A DNA stretch of 64,000 nt from Stentor coeruleus (Eukaryota > Ciliophora > Heterotrichea > Heterotrichida > Stentoridae): NCBI GenBank assembly GCA_001970955.1, contig MPUH01000058.1:1-64000 (forward strand), written 5' to 3'. This document shows, one piece after another, positions 10,454 through 20,750 of this stretch (position 1 is the first letter of the stretch; each line of letters opens with the position of its first letter). The position numbers were made by a program, and so were the translations under genes. Under the pieces are notes generated by a model, which had not been told where the DNA came from, made no database searches, and was given only the letters and a program-made list of their open reading frames with translations.

Positions 10454-11117
10454 GAATCTATATCATCTGAAGAACTAAACTGGATTTTACCAGAAAAAGA
10501 TACTGAAGAGAATTAGGATATTTGTTGGAATGATTTCGTTATATCCCTTGAGAAGTTTGTTGATTTGGAAATTTATCAAAAAAAAAGCAACTTAGCCTCT
10601 AATTTAAGCATAACACAAAAGTTTCCCTGAAAAATATAATTCTTTCCTGAAATCTGGACGTTACCAATGAAACTTTTCGGTTTGAGGAATTGAGTCATAT
10701 TCAACATATTCATAGTAAAACCTGAATTTTCATGCCAAGGAAAAGAAATAATAAGTCTTATAAAATAAATGAAGATTTCCTGAAAGATGTGTAGTACAAA
10801 GATATCCTTCAAGACGTTTTTTAATTAATAGCCTGAAATTCTACCTGAAACTTTATATTTTTATAGCAAGTTGTGCTACTTTAAGGATCATTCTTCACGA
10901 AGATGGATTAGTACGTTTTGCTACAGAAGAATATAAAGAAGCTAAAAACAATTTAGAAAAATATTATATGTATTTTAATAGCTATGCTCTAAATAAAAAA
11001 ATCCTAAATTATAGTTTGAACCTAGTGAAACTTTATATGACTCTATCTTGGTTATGCTCATATTTAAAAGAAAAAGTTCACAATTTTGATGCTCTTTGGA
11101 TACTGATAAAAATATAA
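10454..11117 (+). pseudogene. Decayed tubulin-tyrosine-ligase-like (TTLL) gene
   Basis: One plus-strand frame carries the landmarks of the TTLL family in order: NLASNL, FFPEIWTLP, IVKPEFSCQGKEI, ERCVVQRY, INSLKF, HEDGLVRFATEEY and NSYALNKK. TTLL enzymes add Glu, Gly or Tyr to tubulin in cilia. This copy has about five in-frame stops (TAG, TGA, TAA) and at least one frameshift near 10785. Catalytic residues are replaced: the usual LKFDLR is LKFYLK here, and ASCQGKG has become FSCQGKE. It covers only the ATP-grasp core, with no start codon. It is a clear pseudogene, and functional paralogues should exist elsewhere in a ciliate. Confidence 0.8.
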
Positions 11118-12245
11118 AAATTCATGGATGTATCTAATTAAATATAAAGCAAATTCAAAATCCCTAAAATAATTACAGAGCAAATGTTTAAAGTTTAAAG
11201 TGGGTGATAGTTAAGGTGGCATGGTTTAAACCTTGTCCGATCGAGGTTTGCTTGTCCTACGATCTCTTTCTTTTGGCAGATTCGGTATGTTAAACCACTC
11301 GTTGTCGCTGGTTATATGACTTTTTACTTGGCTGAGGAGTTCTTTACAGAGCAAATAAGAAAAGGGTATAATTAAACATATCATTAGAAAAAGCTCCTTA
11401 TCGATGCTTAGGAAAAGATAGAAAGTTCTAAGCAGAAAAAGAATTCCTTCTCCATAAGAACCTCAACATAAAGATGAATCTTTTGTGTTCAGGGCTTTGC
11501 CTGTACCTTAGAGACTGGTCTTAATAGTTAACGTTAATCAAAAAAAAATCATAAGTCTTGCAGGGAATTTTTAAATCTCTGAAGTTATGAGTTACCAAGG
11601 GAACAAGCGCAAGTAGAAAACAAGAGTTATATTAAATGGAAACTTATAAAGCAAACTTCTAATGGATAACTAAGTTTTTTAAATACAAAACCATGCTTTC
11701 TATGTATTTTAATCAGAAATTTAATTACTAATTATAGTCTTTAAGATAACTGTATTGTTTTATATGATAATTCTTTCACTTATCCATGCTTTTAAAAGCT
11801 TAAAGAAATTATGAAAATGTTACCTAATGAAAGAGAGCTCCTAGACTGGCTACTAATTGAAGTATACACAAAATATAGCAACTGTGATTTCAGCATCTCA
11901 GCAGTTACTTTTGATAAAAGAGCTAAAATCTCTTATCTTTTTAGACAATCAGGGTGTTTTCCATGCTTTCACAATCATAGGAGAAATCTAACTTTACCTT
12001 ACATTTTTTGATAAAATTATCACAAATAAAAGATTTGCTTTAGTCAGAAAATATATTACAAACCAGTTTATTACATAAATTTAAGTTGATGATATACTTG
12101 CAGGATTCTTAAGACATAGCATTTAAACAGGGCTCTATAAAACCAATATGCATATTTTCAATCATAATCCAACAAAATTAAACCATAAAACCTATTTCCA
12201 AAATTATTATAATAGGTTTCCTAGTAAGCATTAGACTCCATGTAA
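11118..12245. other. Intergenic region with a GC-richer island
   Basis: Bases 11190-11345 are clearly richer in G and C than the surroundings and contain the palindrome GGTTTAAACC at 11223-11232. I tested this stretch by eye for tRNA, 5S, U6 and U4 features and found no convincing cloverleaf or box A/B. From 11811 to 12011 a 66-codon plus-strand ORF ends in TGA, is followed at once by further stops, and resembles no family. I treat it as a probable remnant. The rest is AT-rich flank. Confidence 0.35.
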
Positions 12246-13322
12246 ATGTTCAGGGTTTGTGTTAGATTTTTCAGAAAAAAGTCCCCGCTTTATGAAGCTT
12301 CACATAGGCATACACTACCTAAGCAAGAATCAATCACTGGGATATCGATGAAATCAGAGAAACTCTATGATCCTGATAAGCTAGGAAAACTGCAAAACTT
12401 AGTCGGCAAGCATGTCTATACAGCAGGCATTTCTCTTAGTGACTCAGTAAAAAAACTAGCTAAAAAAGACCCAAACTTTAATGAATTCCTAAAAAATTTC
12501 AAGTCCCGTGACGAGCCTGAACTTAACCCATTCGACGCTCCAAAAGAAATTAACCTGAAATCTTTTATAAAAGATCCTGTTCGCAGTGCTAAAGATCGTC
12601 TAGACGAACTTCATATGCATGACCAACTAAGGAAAAAAGCTATAGCCGAAAATGTTTATGAAGATCAGATTAAAAGATTTGGTTCGCATCTTTACCAATA
12701 CGAACAGCTTGAAGAAGATCTAGAATACCCTGAAGATAGAACTATATCGACCAAAACACAAGTAAAAATCGGTACATAGGTGAGAATATTTATTTCAACA
12801 TTGAAAATTTCAAAATTATGTTTATTGAAGCAGGATCATCTACAAACATAACAACACTTGCAAGGGTTAATAAAAGACAGGTTCTTTATATATGGGAAAT
12901 ACTGATGGTATAATTTCATATGGGAAAGGTGTGGGTGATAGCTATAAAGAAGCCTGGGATGATGCGATTTATTTGCTTAAGAAAAATATTTGTATCCCAA
13001 TCGATCATTATTATACAACAGTGGGGCATATGATACGACATTTTAATGATACTACTGTAGAAATCTTTCCTGCAAGAAACAATTCTGCATGGGGACATCT
13101 TTTATACTACAACATTTAGCTTTGGCTGGACTAAATAATTTCAGATTCAGATTGCATTCAAGAAATGCTAATAGATATGCGATCATTTATTGTTTTTTCA
13201 AGTGTCTAATCCAAAACAAAACTCCAAAAATGATTGCAGAAGAACGTGGACAGAAGCTTTATCAAATTACATATGGTAGGGGATTAAGAAAGGATTATAA
13301 TCCCAGACAATTTAATATTTAA
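12246..13322 (+). pseudogene. Mitochondrial ribosomal protein uS5-like gene, broken in three places
   Basis: The 3' half carries the uS5 signature: a basic strand LARVNKRQVLY, then DGIISYGKGVGDSYKEAWDD (the G-x-G-x-GK loop region), EIFPARNNSAWG, and QHLALAGL followed by LHSRNANRYAI. In the bacterial protein these correspond to RVxKxVKGG, GYGKA, PASEGTG and GSxNPxNVVRA. The 5' ORF (12246-12779) has a basic N-terminus (MFRVCVRFFRKK) fitting a mitochondrial targeting sequence. Coding continues in a new frame after about 12779, again after about 12890 in a TA repeat, and again at a G run near 13092. None of these can be a 15-nt intron. It is either a recent pseudogene or a real gene with sequence errors. 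Confidence 0.65.
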
Positions 13323-14053
13323 TTCTTTACGAAAGTTTCTCAAACCAGCATGAATAAATGCACAATTTTTGAGTATCAAATTTAGACTTAGGGAATTTGA
13401 ATCGAGAACTGGTACTAATAAGAGTCCCATTTGGCAGATTATAGATTGAGCAGCTTTTTAGTAGCTTTTTGAATACTGGATTATTAGAAGGATTTTTTGT
13501 CTTGGTTTTGTAATAAACAGATAAGATTTATATAGTATTGTTAGAATGAAGATTTTATACTTTTGATTATGGCCATGTGCAAGAAGTGCTTGATTTTCTT
13601 GAAGAAACGCTGTAAAATTATTTATTTTATGATAGGATTTTTAAAGAAAGATTTTATGGAAGTTGGTGATTTGAATGAATTATAAGTAAGTTTTTAATTT
13701 AATGCTTGGATAATATTAGTTTATAATTGAAGTGTTTAAGTTTTTATGGGATAGGGATAAAAATCCTAGATATAATTCATCCTAGTATTAAGATATGCAT
13801 ATGCAAAAGCTTATAAATCAATATTTAACCCAATCGTTAAAGAGTTTTCTCCAACCTCACCTACAATCTTATCAATAATATAATATTCAATTAATACACA
13901 GAATAATTATTACCTGGAATTTATTACACAATTATATATTTTCTAACTGTTTATATAAATCTTTACAAATCCATTACAAACATTTTACTTAATAAAACTA
14001 TAAAATCAGCAAAAGTAGTTAAAAGTCCTTTAATAATTAAGCCTCCATTTATA
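13323..14053. other. Intergenic region with short minus-strand remnant
   Basis: About 13332-13505 on the minus strand is open for some 58 codons and includes LLKSCSIYNLPNGTLI, but it has no start codon. It may be a remnant of a lost gene. The right half is AT-rich and poor in G, typical of 5' flanks in this window. Confidence 0.3.
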
Positions 14054-14923
14054 ATGAACAAAAAAAAGTCTAATCCTTCAAGTCCAAGAGGCTTAGCCCT
14101 AAACCTATTGCCAAGTCTTCCAGAGCATTTTGCTGAGCATGTTTTGGATTATGAGATTGAGTTGGATTTAGACTGCAACATCAACACTATCCTCAAACTT
14201 ATGGAACTCTATAAAGTAACTTTTATTCAGTCTGCAATCGAATATTATGAAAGTGTTAGTGATCCAAAATACATTCATTACCAAGAGCGTCTGCATAATC
14301 TTCTTGCAAGAAAAGATGTTATAACTTTACTTAATGCTGGCTCTCCAACATCAGTATCAAAGCTAACACCCAGTGAAATCATTAAAAAAATGCAAGATCA
14401 AGTAGCTTTAAGACAAAGACATCGAGCTCATCAAGTAAACATGTTCATGACTAAACACTTAACAGAAAGTCGTGATGCTGAGTCTGCAATGAAAAAACAC
14501 AACAGCGAAAACAATTTAGTTAGTGTTAAAGTTATAGAAAATTTACGTCACCAAGAAGATGAAAATTTAGAATTGAAAATTGAAGCTCGTAGACGCAGAA
14601 GTGGAACACCAATAGAATCTTTTAATAGAACTCTATCAAACAATTCTTTTACTAGAATCAGCAAAATAGATAAGTATAAAGAAGATCTTGAAAATGTTAT
14701 TGAAAAATGTGTTGAAGACAAAAATAATATGATTAAAGATGTTAAAAAGAAGTATAAAGAAGAGATTAAACAAGTTAGGCAGATTGGAGGAGATGGACAG
14801 ATTATTAATGATATGATTGCACAGATGAAAAAGAATCTCAAATCGGAGATAAGTGAAATAGAAAAAAAAATTCGTGAGAAGAAAAACCAAATGGTCGAAG
14901 AATTAAAGTCTGGATATAACTAA
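14054..14923 (+). CDS. Coiled-coil protein of unknown function
   Basis: The 289-residue protein begins with a short Ser/Pro/Lys-rich leader. An acidic helical region follows at residues 25-95 (EHFAEHVLDYEIELDLD), then a linker with SPTSVSKLTPSEIIKKM. A long, strongly charged coiled coil runs from about 165 to the end, rich in Lys and Glu heptads. It has no signal peptide or membrane helix. ATG 14054 sits in an AATAATG-like context common to starts in this window. I do not recognise a family. A cytoskeletal or basal-body structural role is possible, but this is inference from coiled-coil content only. Confidence 0.7.
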   Translation: MNKKKSNPSSPRGLALNLLPSLPEHFAEHVLDYEIELDLDCNINTILKLMELYKVTFIQSAIEYYESVSDPKYIHYQERLHNLLARKDVITLLNAGSPTSVSKLTPSEIIKKMQDQVALRQRHRAHQVNMFMTKHLTESRDAESAMKKHNSENNLVSVKVIENLRHQEDENLELKIEARRRRSGTPIESFNRTLSNNSFTRISKIDKYKEDLENVIEKCVEDKNNMIKDVKKKYKEEIKQVRQIGGDGQIINDMIAQMKKNLKSEISEIEKKIREKKNQMVEELKSGYN

Positions 14924-15414
14924 ATAAATATCTTAGATAATTTATGTTATTGTATAGTATAAAAGTTATTTAGCTAATACTTAAACTTTAAATCTTCTAA
15001 ATTTTTATATAATGTGGAAAACTGCATTTTTCCACCACAATACAAATTGTAACTATGACTTGCAAATAGTATTCTAGTAACACTGCTAAAATTTTATAAT
15101 TGTCTGGAGGAGTTGCAGTTTTTCACCTCTCTAAATAATCAAATAAAAATTTAAACTAAACAAAAACTATATTTAAATAGATTATCTTTACATAGAAAAC
15201 CCATCTACCATATCATAAAAAAGTCTTAAAATTTTATTATATCTTACATCCATGCTAACTTAATATCATATTTCTCTAAAATCCTAAACCTTATAATCCA
15301 CCTCATCCATAACATTCAACAATCACTAATTTTACTCTTAAAAAAACCTCAAACATAAAATCCTCATAAAAGTTTCCCGATCTGTAAATATTTTACCTTA
15401 ATCTTCATATAATA
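14924..15414. other. Intergenic region with one hairpin
   Basis: No gene is visible. An inverted repeat at about 15013-15034 pairs GTGGAAAA with TTTTCCAC around a short loop, shortly after the coiled-coil gene; its role is unknown. The right half is G-poor, as expected for the leader of the next plus-strand gene. Confidence 0.4.
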
Positions 15415-16002
15415 ATGGGCAACGAGAAAAAGAAAAAAAGCAAAAGAAAAATCAAATTCAAAGAATCCATTCTAAACCCAGTCAAGAGTGGAAACTCTTC
15501 ACCTCCTTACCTAGTCAAACAGCGTGTACCATTATCAGGCCAATTGAATTTCCCTAAATTCAAAGCTACATCCATTGAGTGGCTAAAACTCTATACAAAA
15601 AACTCCTCAAAAGCAATTCCTCTAAAGCGTTCGTTAATAGGATCCCAATCCGAAGCTCTTCTCGAGCCAGAACTTCCAAAGCCAAAGCCTCAATCCAAAG
15701 ATAAAAGCATCCAAACCAATCTAAACCTAAAAATTCGTGACAAAATAATCATCCCACGAAACCATTTAAAAGTTTCACAAAGTCCTGGGGTCATAAAAGA
15801 TGTAAAATTCCCCCTCTTACCCGAAAAACCTCTAGTCAAGCATCCTGAAACCAGAATTCTTACAACACGAATTGTCCACAAAGCTTCACCTAGTTATACC
15901 TGTCGAGATTTTGACTCATCTATTATCCCAGATAAGATGAATTCATGTCTAACAATTCATGACCTGCTTAAGTACATGGAATATATCCAGCCTTTTAAAT
16001 AA
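15415..16002 (+). CDS. Small basic protein of unknown function
   Basis: The 195-residue protein opens MGNEKKKKSKRKIKFK, a glycine-2 start followed by a lysine-rich stretch that could allow N-myristoylation plus membrane or nucleic-acid contact. The remainder is rich in Lys, Pro and Ser with little predicted structure until a short hydrophobic C-terminus (HDLLKYMEYIQPFK). It ends in TAA only 21 nt before the ATG of the next plus-strand gene, and no 15-nt intron can bridge the two frames. I recognise no family. The coding call rests on codon-like composition, a standard start context and length. Confidence 0.65.
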   Translation: MGNEKKKKSKRKIKFKESILNPVKSGNSSPPYLVKQRVPLSGQLNFPKFKATSIEWLKLYTKNSSKAIPLKRSLIGSQSEALLEPELPKPKPQSKDKSIQTNLNLKIRDKIIIPRNHLKVSQSPGVIKDVKFPLLPEKPLVKHPETRILTTRIVHKASPSYTCRDFDSSIIPDKMNSCLTIHDLLKYMEYIQPFK

Positions 16003-16023
16003 CCTAAAGTAATAATAATTCAA

Positions 16024-17541
16024 ATGAGTGACAAACCTCCAGCTTCCAAGAAAAAAGCTGTGAAAAAATCCAAAAAGAGGTCTGGCACTTCAAGTCCTAA
16101 AACCCCAAAATCTCATACAAGTGAGCCTTCATCTCCTAGAATTGACACAGACTTTACCCCAAGACTACCTTTATCATCGAAAATCTGCACTATTCATAAA
16201 AAAGAACTGAAAATGTATTCGGATACTAATGAAGCACTTATATGTGAAGATTGTGCTATTATGCCGAATTTTACGAGATATCCTTCGAAAAATGTAGGAA
16301 TTGATGAAGCTTTTCGTGTACGGTTATCTGGACTTTATAATCTACTCAATAACTATATTTTACCTAAACAAGGACAACTTATAGGCCAAAAAGCTAAAGT
16401 TGAAGGATGTCTTGGGGATTTAAAAAATAGCAAAGGGCAGATTGAAAAAGATATGAAAGGTGAATTCTCAGCTATGAATGAAAGGTTGAATTTTTCTTAT
16501 GGGACAAAACAAGCAGTACTTCAGCATGATTTAAAAGAGTTACAGTCTGATTTAGATCGTGTTGAACAAATTATTAATATAGTAGAAGGAAGTTCTAGTG
16601 ACCAGATTAGTTTTTTGCAACGGTCAACTGATTTAAGAAATTTGATTGATTTATCTTTATCTAAACCGCTTAGGATGATAGCTGATGTAGATGCTAATGA
16701 TATGCCTAAAGAACTGGCAAAAGTTAGGGAAATAGTGAGTGATTTTGAAGCTTTGAAGAATCTTATTAGTATTAAAGATGAGCTTATATGGAAACTTATA
16801 CATGAAAAGCCTAATCAAAAGGATATAAACGAATCAGCCCAAAGAGAATTAGCTGAATGGGCTAGACTTACAGAAAAATACACTCAAGAGCTTCGAAAAT
16901 TTCAAATAAACTGCGAATACTGTGGATGTGCATTGAATGAAGAAAACATCAATAGTAACTGTCATAAAAACCTCAGAGGCGAATCTCGTGGCCCAATTCA
17001 AAGGCTTCAAGGAACAGGAAGGCATTATTTTACTGATCAACCCAGACCATCCTACAGATCCTCATCACCAGCAACAAAAGAATCTGATGTTTCAATCAAA
17101 GACCTTGCCCGTATTGTAAAACAAAAATTCATTCCTTTACAAAGACTTTTCTTACAAGAAGACATAAATCGCTCAGGTTCAGTTCAAACAAAAGACTTTT
17201 TCGACATAATTTCATCAACATTAGAACTTACAAAAAGCCAAATTGCAGACCTAGCTTCAAAATTTGACAAAAAAAAATCAGGTTTAGTCAAATATTTTAA
17301 ATTCGTCAAGCAGATCTGTGAAGAAATTATTAAAGAAAATATTAAATCTTTACTTGATGCTTTTCGATACTCAGATGAAGAACTTGAAGGTGTGGTTTCG
17401 GCAGATGTTTTTTTAAAAATTTTAGCGGATTTTGGTGTTGTTTTAGAAAACCCTAAAATATTTAAATTTGTTGAGGTTGACGATAATGGGGATATTGAGT
17501 ATTTGAGTTTTATTAATGACCTTGTAAGAAAGAAAAGATAA
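16024..17541 (+). CDS. B-box-like zinc finger, coiled-coil and EF-hand protein
   Basis: The 505-residue protein has a disordered Lys/Ser/Pro N-terminus. A B-box-like zinc cluster follows at about residues 56-80 (CTIHKKELKMY then ICEDCA). A helical coiled-coil region spans about 95-290, and a CxxC pair lies near 298-301. The C-terminal third contains EF-hand-type repeats near residues 378 (EDINRSGSVQTKDF), 415 (DKKKSGLVKYFKF) and 484 (DDNGDIEYLSF). Only the last resembles a good calcium loop; the first two are degenerate. The order B-box, coiled coil, EF-hands suggests a calcium-responsive scaffold. Two other B-box-like genes lie at 32427-35300 and 60249-61715. The exact role is unknown. Confidence 0.75.
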   Translation: MSDKPPASKKKAVKKSKKRSGTSSPKTPKSHTSEPSSPRIDTDFTPRLPLSSKICTIHKKELKMYSDTNEALICEDCAIMPNFTRYPSKNVGIDEAFRVRLSGLYNLLNNYILPKQGQLIGQKAKVEGCLGDLKNSKGQIEKDMKGEFSAMNERLNFSYGTKQAVLQHDLKELQSDLDRVEQIINIVEGSSSDQISFLQRSTDLRNLIDLSLSKPLRMIADVDANDMPKELAKVREIVSDFEALKNLISIKDELIWKLIHEKPNQKDINESAQRELAEWARLTEKYTQELRKFQINCEYCGCALNEENINSNCHKNLRGESRGPIQRLQGTGRHYFTDQPRPSYRSSSPATKESDVSIKDLARIVKQKFIPLQRLFLQEDINRSGSVQTKDFFDIISSTLELTKSQIADLASKFDKKKSGLVKYFKFVKQICEEIIKENIKSLLDAFRYSDEELEGVVSADVFLKILADFGVVLENPKIFKFVEVDDNGDIEYLSFINDLVRKKR

Positions 17542-18300
17542 TTAATAGATAATAAGTATTAGAATATATATAATTGCATAAAATATGTTTTTATTTTCAA
17601 AATAATAAGTTACAATTATGACAAAAGATTATTAATAAAAGTATAGAATATGTTTTTATTTTCAAATCAATAAGTTATAATTATGGGAAAAGAATATTAA
17701 TAAAGACAAGACTATATTTGATGAGCTGAAAATGGGAATAATTAAAACTTTAGTAAGATCTGATGCAGTATAATCTAGATAAGAAGATTTTTGGGGTTTT
17801 TATGAGTCTGATGCAGTATAATCTAAATAAGAAGATTTTTGGGGTTTTTATGAGTCTGCTAGATCAGAAGGGGTTAATGAAGATGATTTTATTAATGCTG
17901 ATAGAAAAGTAGAGCAAGAAACTTTATACTTTATTGAGATGTTATAAAAATAATTAGAAATTAGATAAGAAATTATTAAAAAATCCTATATATGCACCTA
18001 AAACTTATTAAACTAAGGATTTAAAAAATGAGATTTTGGAAATCACTGTTCAATCCGAACATAATAATGGTTAGTTTATTGGTGAAACTTCTAATAAGCA
18101 GTTCAATCTTAGAAGGACAGTTATTTCAGAATATTCTAATTCCAAACATAATCAAACTGCTATTATCAATCCTAGATTCATATTGCTAGCTTAAAAATAT
18201 GAGTAATTATGCTGAATTATATAATAAGATTCATTTATTGTATTTATGGTTTATGGATAATAATGGAATTTCTTATATTTTTTGTGTTAAGGAATTCAGA
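17542..18300 (+). other. Intergenic region with tandem duplications and coding-like remnant
   Basis: Two diverged 65-bp copies lie at about 17577-17706 and two nearly identical 48-bp copies at 17760-17855. From the 48-bp repeat to about 18200 the plus strand reads like protein if TAA/TAG are passed over, for example QEDFWGFYES, ARSEGVNEDDFINADRK and, after one frame change, QFIGETSNKQFNLRR. About ten TAA/TAG and no TGA lie in the apparent frame. This may be an old pseudogene; see findings for the alternative-code idea. The kelch gene on the other strand ends at 18301. Confidence 0.35.
17760..17855. repeat. 48-bp tandem duplication, two copies
   Basis: Copies at 17760-17807 and 17808-17855 differ at about one base (TCTAGATAAG against TCTAAATAAG). 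There is no N between them, unlike the assembly joins, so this looks like a genuine recent tandem duplication. Confidence 0.8.
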
Positions 18301-20739
18301 TTACTCAGAAGTTGAGCATATAATTTTAAGCCCATCATCTCTGATTTTTTTATCACTTTTTTCTGATCCACTTGAACTTTTACTATTTCCTCTTGCTTTC
18401 TGGCATTTTCCCTTTATCTCTCTCTCTTTTTCTCCCATTGAATCACCGCTTTTACACAATGGAAACTTTTTTTCTTTTGTTTTTTTCATATTTACTTCAA
18501 TTGGAGTTTCAGAACTTTCAAAGATATTCACTTTACTTGATTTCCTACTTGAATAAGAACTTCTATCAGACAATTGTAGAAAATTTTCTATACTATTCGT
18601 TTTCTCTGGTTTATTTAATAAATCTTTTTTAATATAAGATTCATTATAAACATTATCATAATTTATAGAACTATCCTCTGAATATTCATCTTGATTTATA
18701 ACAGGACATAATTCTGAACTGCTTGAATTTGATGATGAACTTATAAGTCTTCCACGATCAATATGAATATTACCTTCTATGAATTTAACTATTGCTTCTT
18801 TTCTTGGGGCTGGGACAATTAAGCTGTTATCTTTAGGGAAATCTGAACTTGATGATTTTATATGTAAAGGTATGCTTTTACGTTGGATTTTTTTACTACA
18901 AACAGAATATTGAGCTTCTGCTTCTAATAGGGAATTTTCTGTAAGTGGGGTATATTCACTTGAAAATATATTTAAACGACTGGATGCAGATTTTTTATGG
19001 AATTTCAATTGGGAGTTTGATTTTATTTCTGGAGAGCTATCGAAATCTACTTTTGTTTTTTCAGGTTTTACATGAAGTAATTTTATATTTATTGGAGGCA
19101 TTTTCGGCATTTTCAAACTTTCGTCTGTGGTGATTATTATTTTTTCAATAGTTTTTTGGCTTTCTGGTTTTTCTTTTGATGTGTTTGAAAGAAAATAAAT
19201 TGGCGCAGTGCTTTTTGGTTTGTCATCTTCTTTTGAATTACTAGAGTTACTGTTAGATTTTATATGCTTAATCTTATCTTTAGTATCATTTTCATTCACA
19301 TCTTCTTTGTTTTTATCATATTTTACATCGATTATTTTACGATTAATTTCATTTTCCCGATCAGAACTCGAGCTTGAATTGCAACTTTTTTTATAATTAA
19401 ATTCTTGTCTCTTATCCAAATATCCTATCTTTGGTTTTTCCTCAACAGTTTTCTCGAAATTATTATGTATTTTTATAGAAGAGTCAGAAATCTCAAATTT
19501 CTCATCACAATCACTTTTTTTCCCAAAATTTAAATTGAGACCACATTGTTCATAACCAATTTCAATCTTTTTTTCCCTATCAAATTTCCAAGTTTCATTC
19601 TTGCATAAATCTTTTTTCCTAATATCATCATCTTCAATACAAATATCTATATACTCCTCCTCTTTTTTATCTTCCGTTTTACTTATAATCTTAATATATT
19701 CTTTACTACTTTGTTTATTTTTCACTTCAGATTTCTGTATTTTCTGTTTCAAATGTGGTTTTCTAGCCACTGTTTCAGAAGCCAAACTGATTTTTTTATG
19801 ATAACTATTCCCAGATTTTGATTTTTTTATTTTATTTTTAATCTGACACACAAACCATTTAGGCATTTCTCTAAACCTAATAGCCACATTTGGATACAAA
19901 ATAAACATTGCATAATTTTTTGTATATACTGGTGGGTATTTTTCAGATATAGGTATGCTAAGTGAATCAATACTATGAACTTCTAATGCTTCACCTTTAA
20001 AAATGAAATAAAAGCACGACTTGTTTGGCTCACCAGTTTCGCCATTAGCCCCTCCGATAAGTATCCCATGCTTTTCCCCAGCAGCAACAAGCGGATTAAC
20101 AATTTTTATAGGCAGTTTTCCTTCTTCTCTAATACAAACTCCATCATTAAATTTTATTGACAATATTTTCTTACTGTATTTCACCATGCCTATCCCAAAT
20201 ACTCTCATCCCACCAAATATCAAAATTCTTTTATTCACCACGCAGGAACCATATTGCATTAAAGATGAGAATTGGAATAAGTCATTTTCAGATTCGGATT
20301 GTTTAATTTCTTGCCACAAACCCTGACTGTGGCTATATCTTAGTATCGGAGCAGGGAGAATTTTATTTGGACCATTTTGTAGTGCTCCAATATAATAAAT
20401 CCATTCACCAATTTCATGCAACTGGCCTTCTTTACAAGGTATAGGTAGTTCAGATAGTACTTCAACTTCCTTATTTCTAAGCCAAATCATACTCGCTGCA
20501 CTGGAAAAGTTATCCCCCAAAACTCCTCCAACAACCATAATCCTTTTCCCTGTCAATGTAGCTACCGCTGACTCAGGTGAATAAAAAAACTGTCCCTCAA
20601 AAGCCACTTTTTCTATCTTTTTATTAGCAACAGTTAGAACTTTTCCTTTAGTTCTATTAAAATATATCAATTCAGGAACAAATCTCATGTTTATCGATTT
20701 CTGCGTTTTCCTTTCTTTTTTAGAATAGCATCCTCCCAT
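18301..20739 (-). CDS. Kelch-repeat protein with probable N-terminal lipid anchor
   Basis: The 812-residue protein starts MGGCYSKKERK, a strong candidate for N-myristoylation at Gly2 with palmitoylation at Cys4. Residues about 20-310 contain kelch-like blades with double-glycine strands: IMVVGGVLGDN, ILIFGGMRVFG and HGILIGGANGETG. A half propeller or a partner-completed propeller is likely. The rest is low-complexity, rich in Ser, Lys, Glu and Asp, with many phosphorylatable serine runs. The start codon lies only 11 nt downstream of the stop of the hybrid histidine kinase on the same strand, in a different frame and without a possible intron. A membrane-attached scaffold near the kinase is an inference from this arrangement. 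Confidence 0.8.
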   Translation of the reverse strand: MGGCYSKKERKTQKSINMRFVPELIYFNRTKGKVLTVANKKIEKVAFEGQFFYSPESAVATLTGKRIMVVGGVLGDNFSSAASMIWLRNKEVEVLSELPIPCKEGQLHEIGEWIYYIGALQNGPNKILPAPILRYSHSQGLWQEIKQSESENDLFQFSSLMQYGSCVVNKRILIFGGMRVFGIGMVKYSKKILSIKFNDGVCIREEGKLPIKIVNPLVAAGEKHGILIGGANGETGEPNKSCFYFIFKGEALEVHSIDSLSIPISEKYPPVYTKNYAMFILYPNVAIRFREMPKWFVCQIKNKIKKSKSGNSYHKKISLASETVARKPHLKQKIQKSEVKNKQSSKEYIKIISKTEDKKEEEYIDICIEDDDIRKKDLCKNETWKFDREKKIEIGYEQCGLNLNFGKKSDCDEKFEISDSSIKIHNNFEKTVEEKPKIGYLDKRQEFNYKKSCNSSSSSDRENEINRKIIDVKYDKNKEDVNENDTKDKIKHIKSNSNSSNSKEDDKPKSTAPIYFLSNTSKEKPESQKTIEKIIITTDESLKMPKMPPINIKLLHVKPEKTKVDFDSSPEIKSNSQLKFHKKSASSRLNIFSSEYTPLTENSLLEAEAQYSVCSKKIQRKSIPLHIKSSSSDFPKDNSLIVPAPRKEAIVKFIEGNIHIDRGRLISSSSNSSSSELCPVINQDEYSEDSSINYDNVYNESYIKKDLLNKPEKTNSIENFLQLSDRSSYSSRKSSKVNIFESSETPIEVNMKKTKEKKFPLCKSGDSMGEKEREIKGKCQKARGNSKSSSGSEKSDKKIRDDGLKIICSTSE

Positions 20740-20750
20740 TTATATAATAC

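Noticed and set aside
11190-11345. tRNA or 5S rRNA in the GC-richer island
   Set aside because: No cloverleaf with paired acceptor stem and no box A/B or 5S core could be drawn on either strand.
16003-16023. 15-nt intron joining the genes at 15415 and 16024
   Set aside because: No GTA...TAG of 15 or 16 nt is present and both genes have normal ends.
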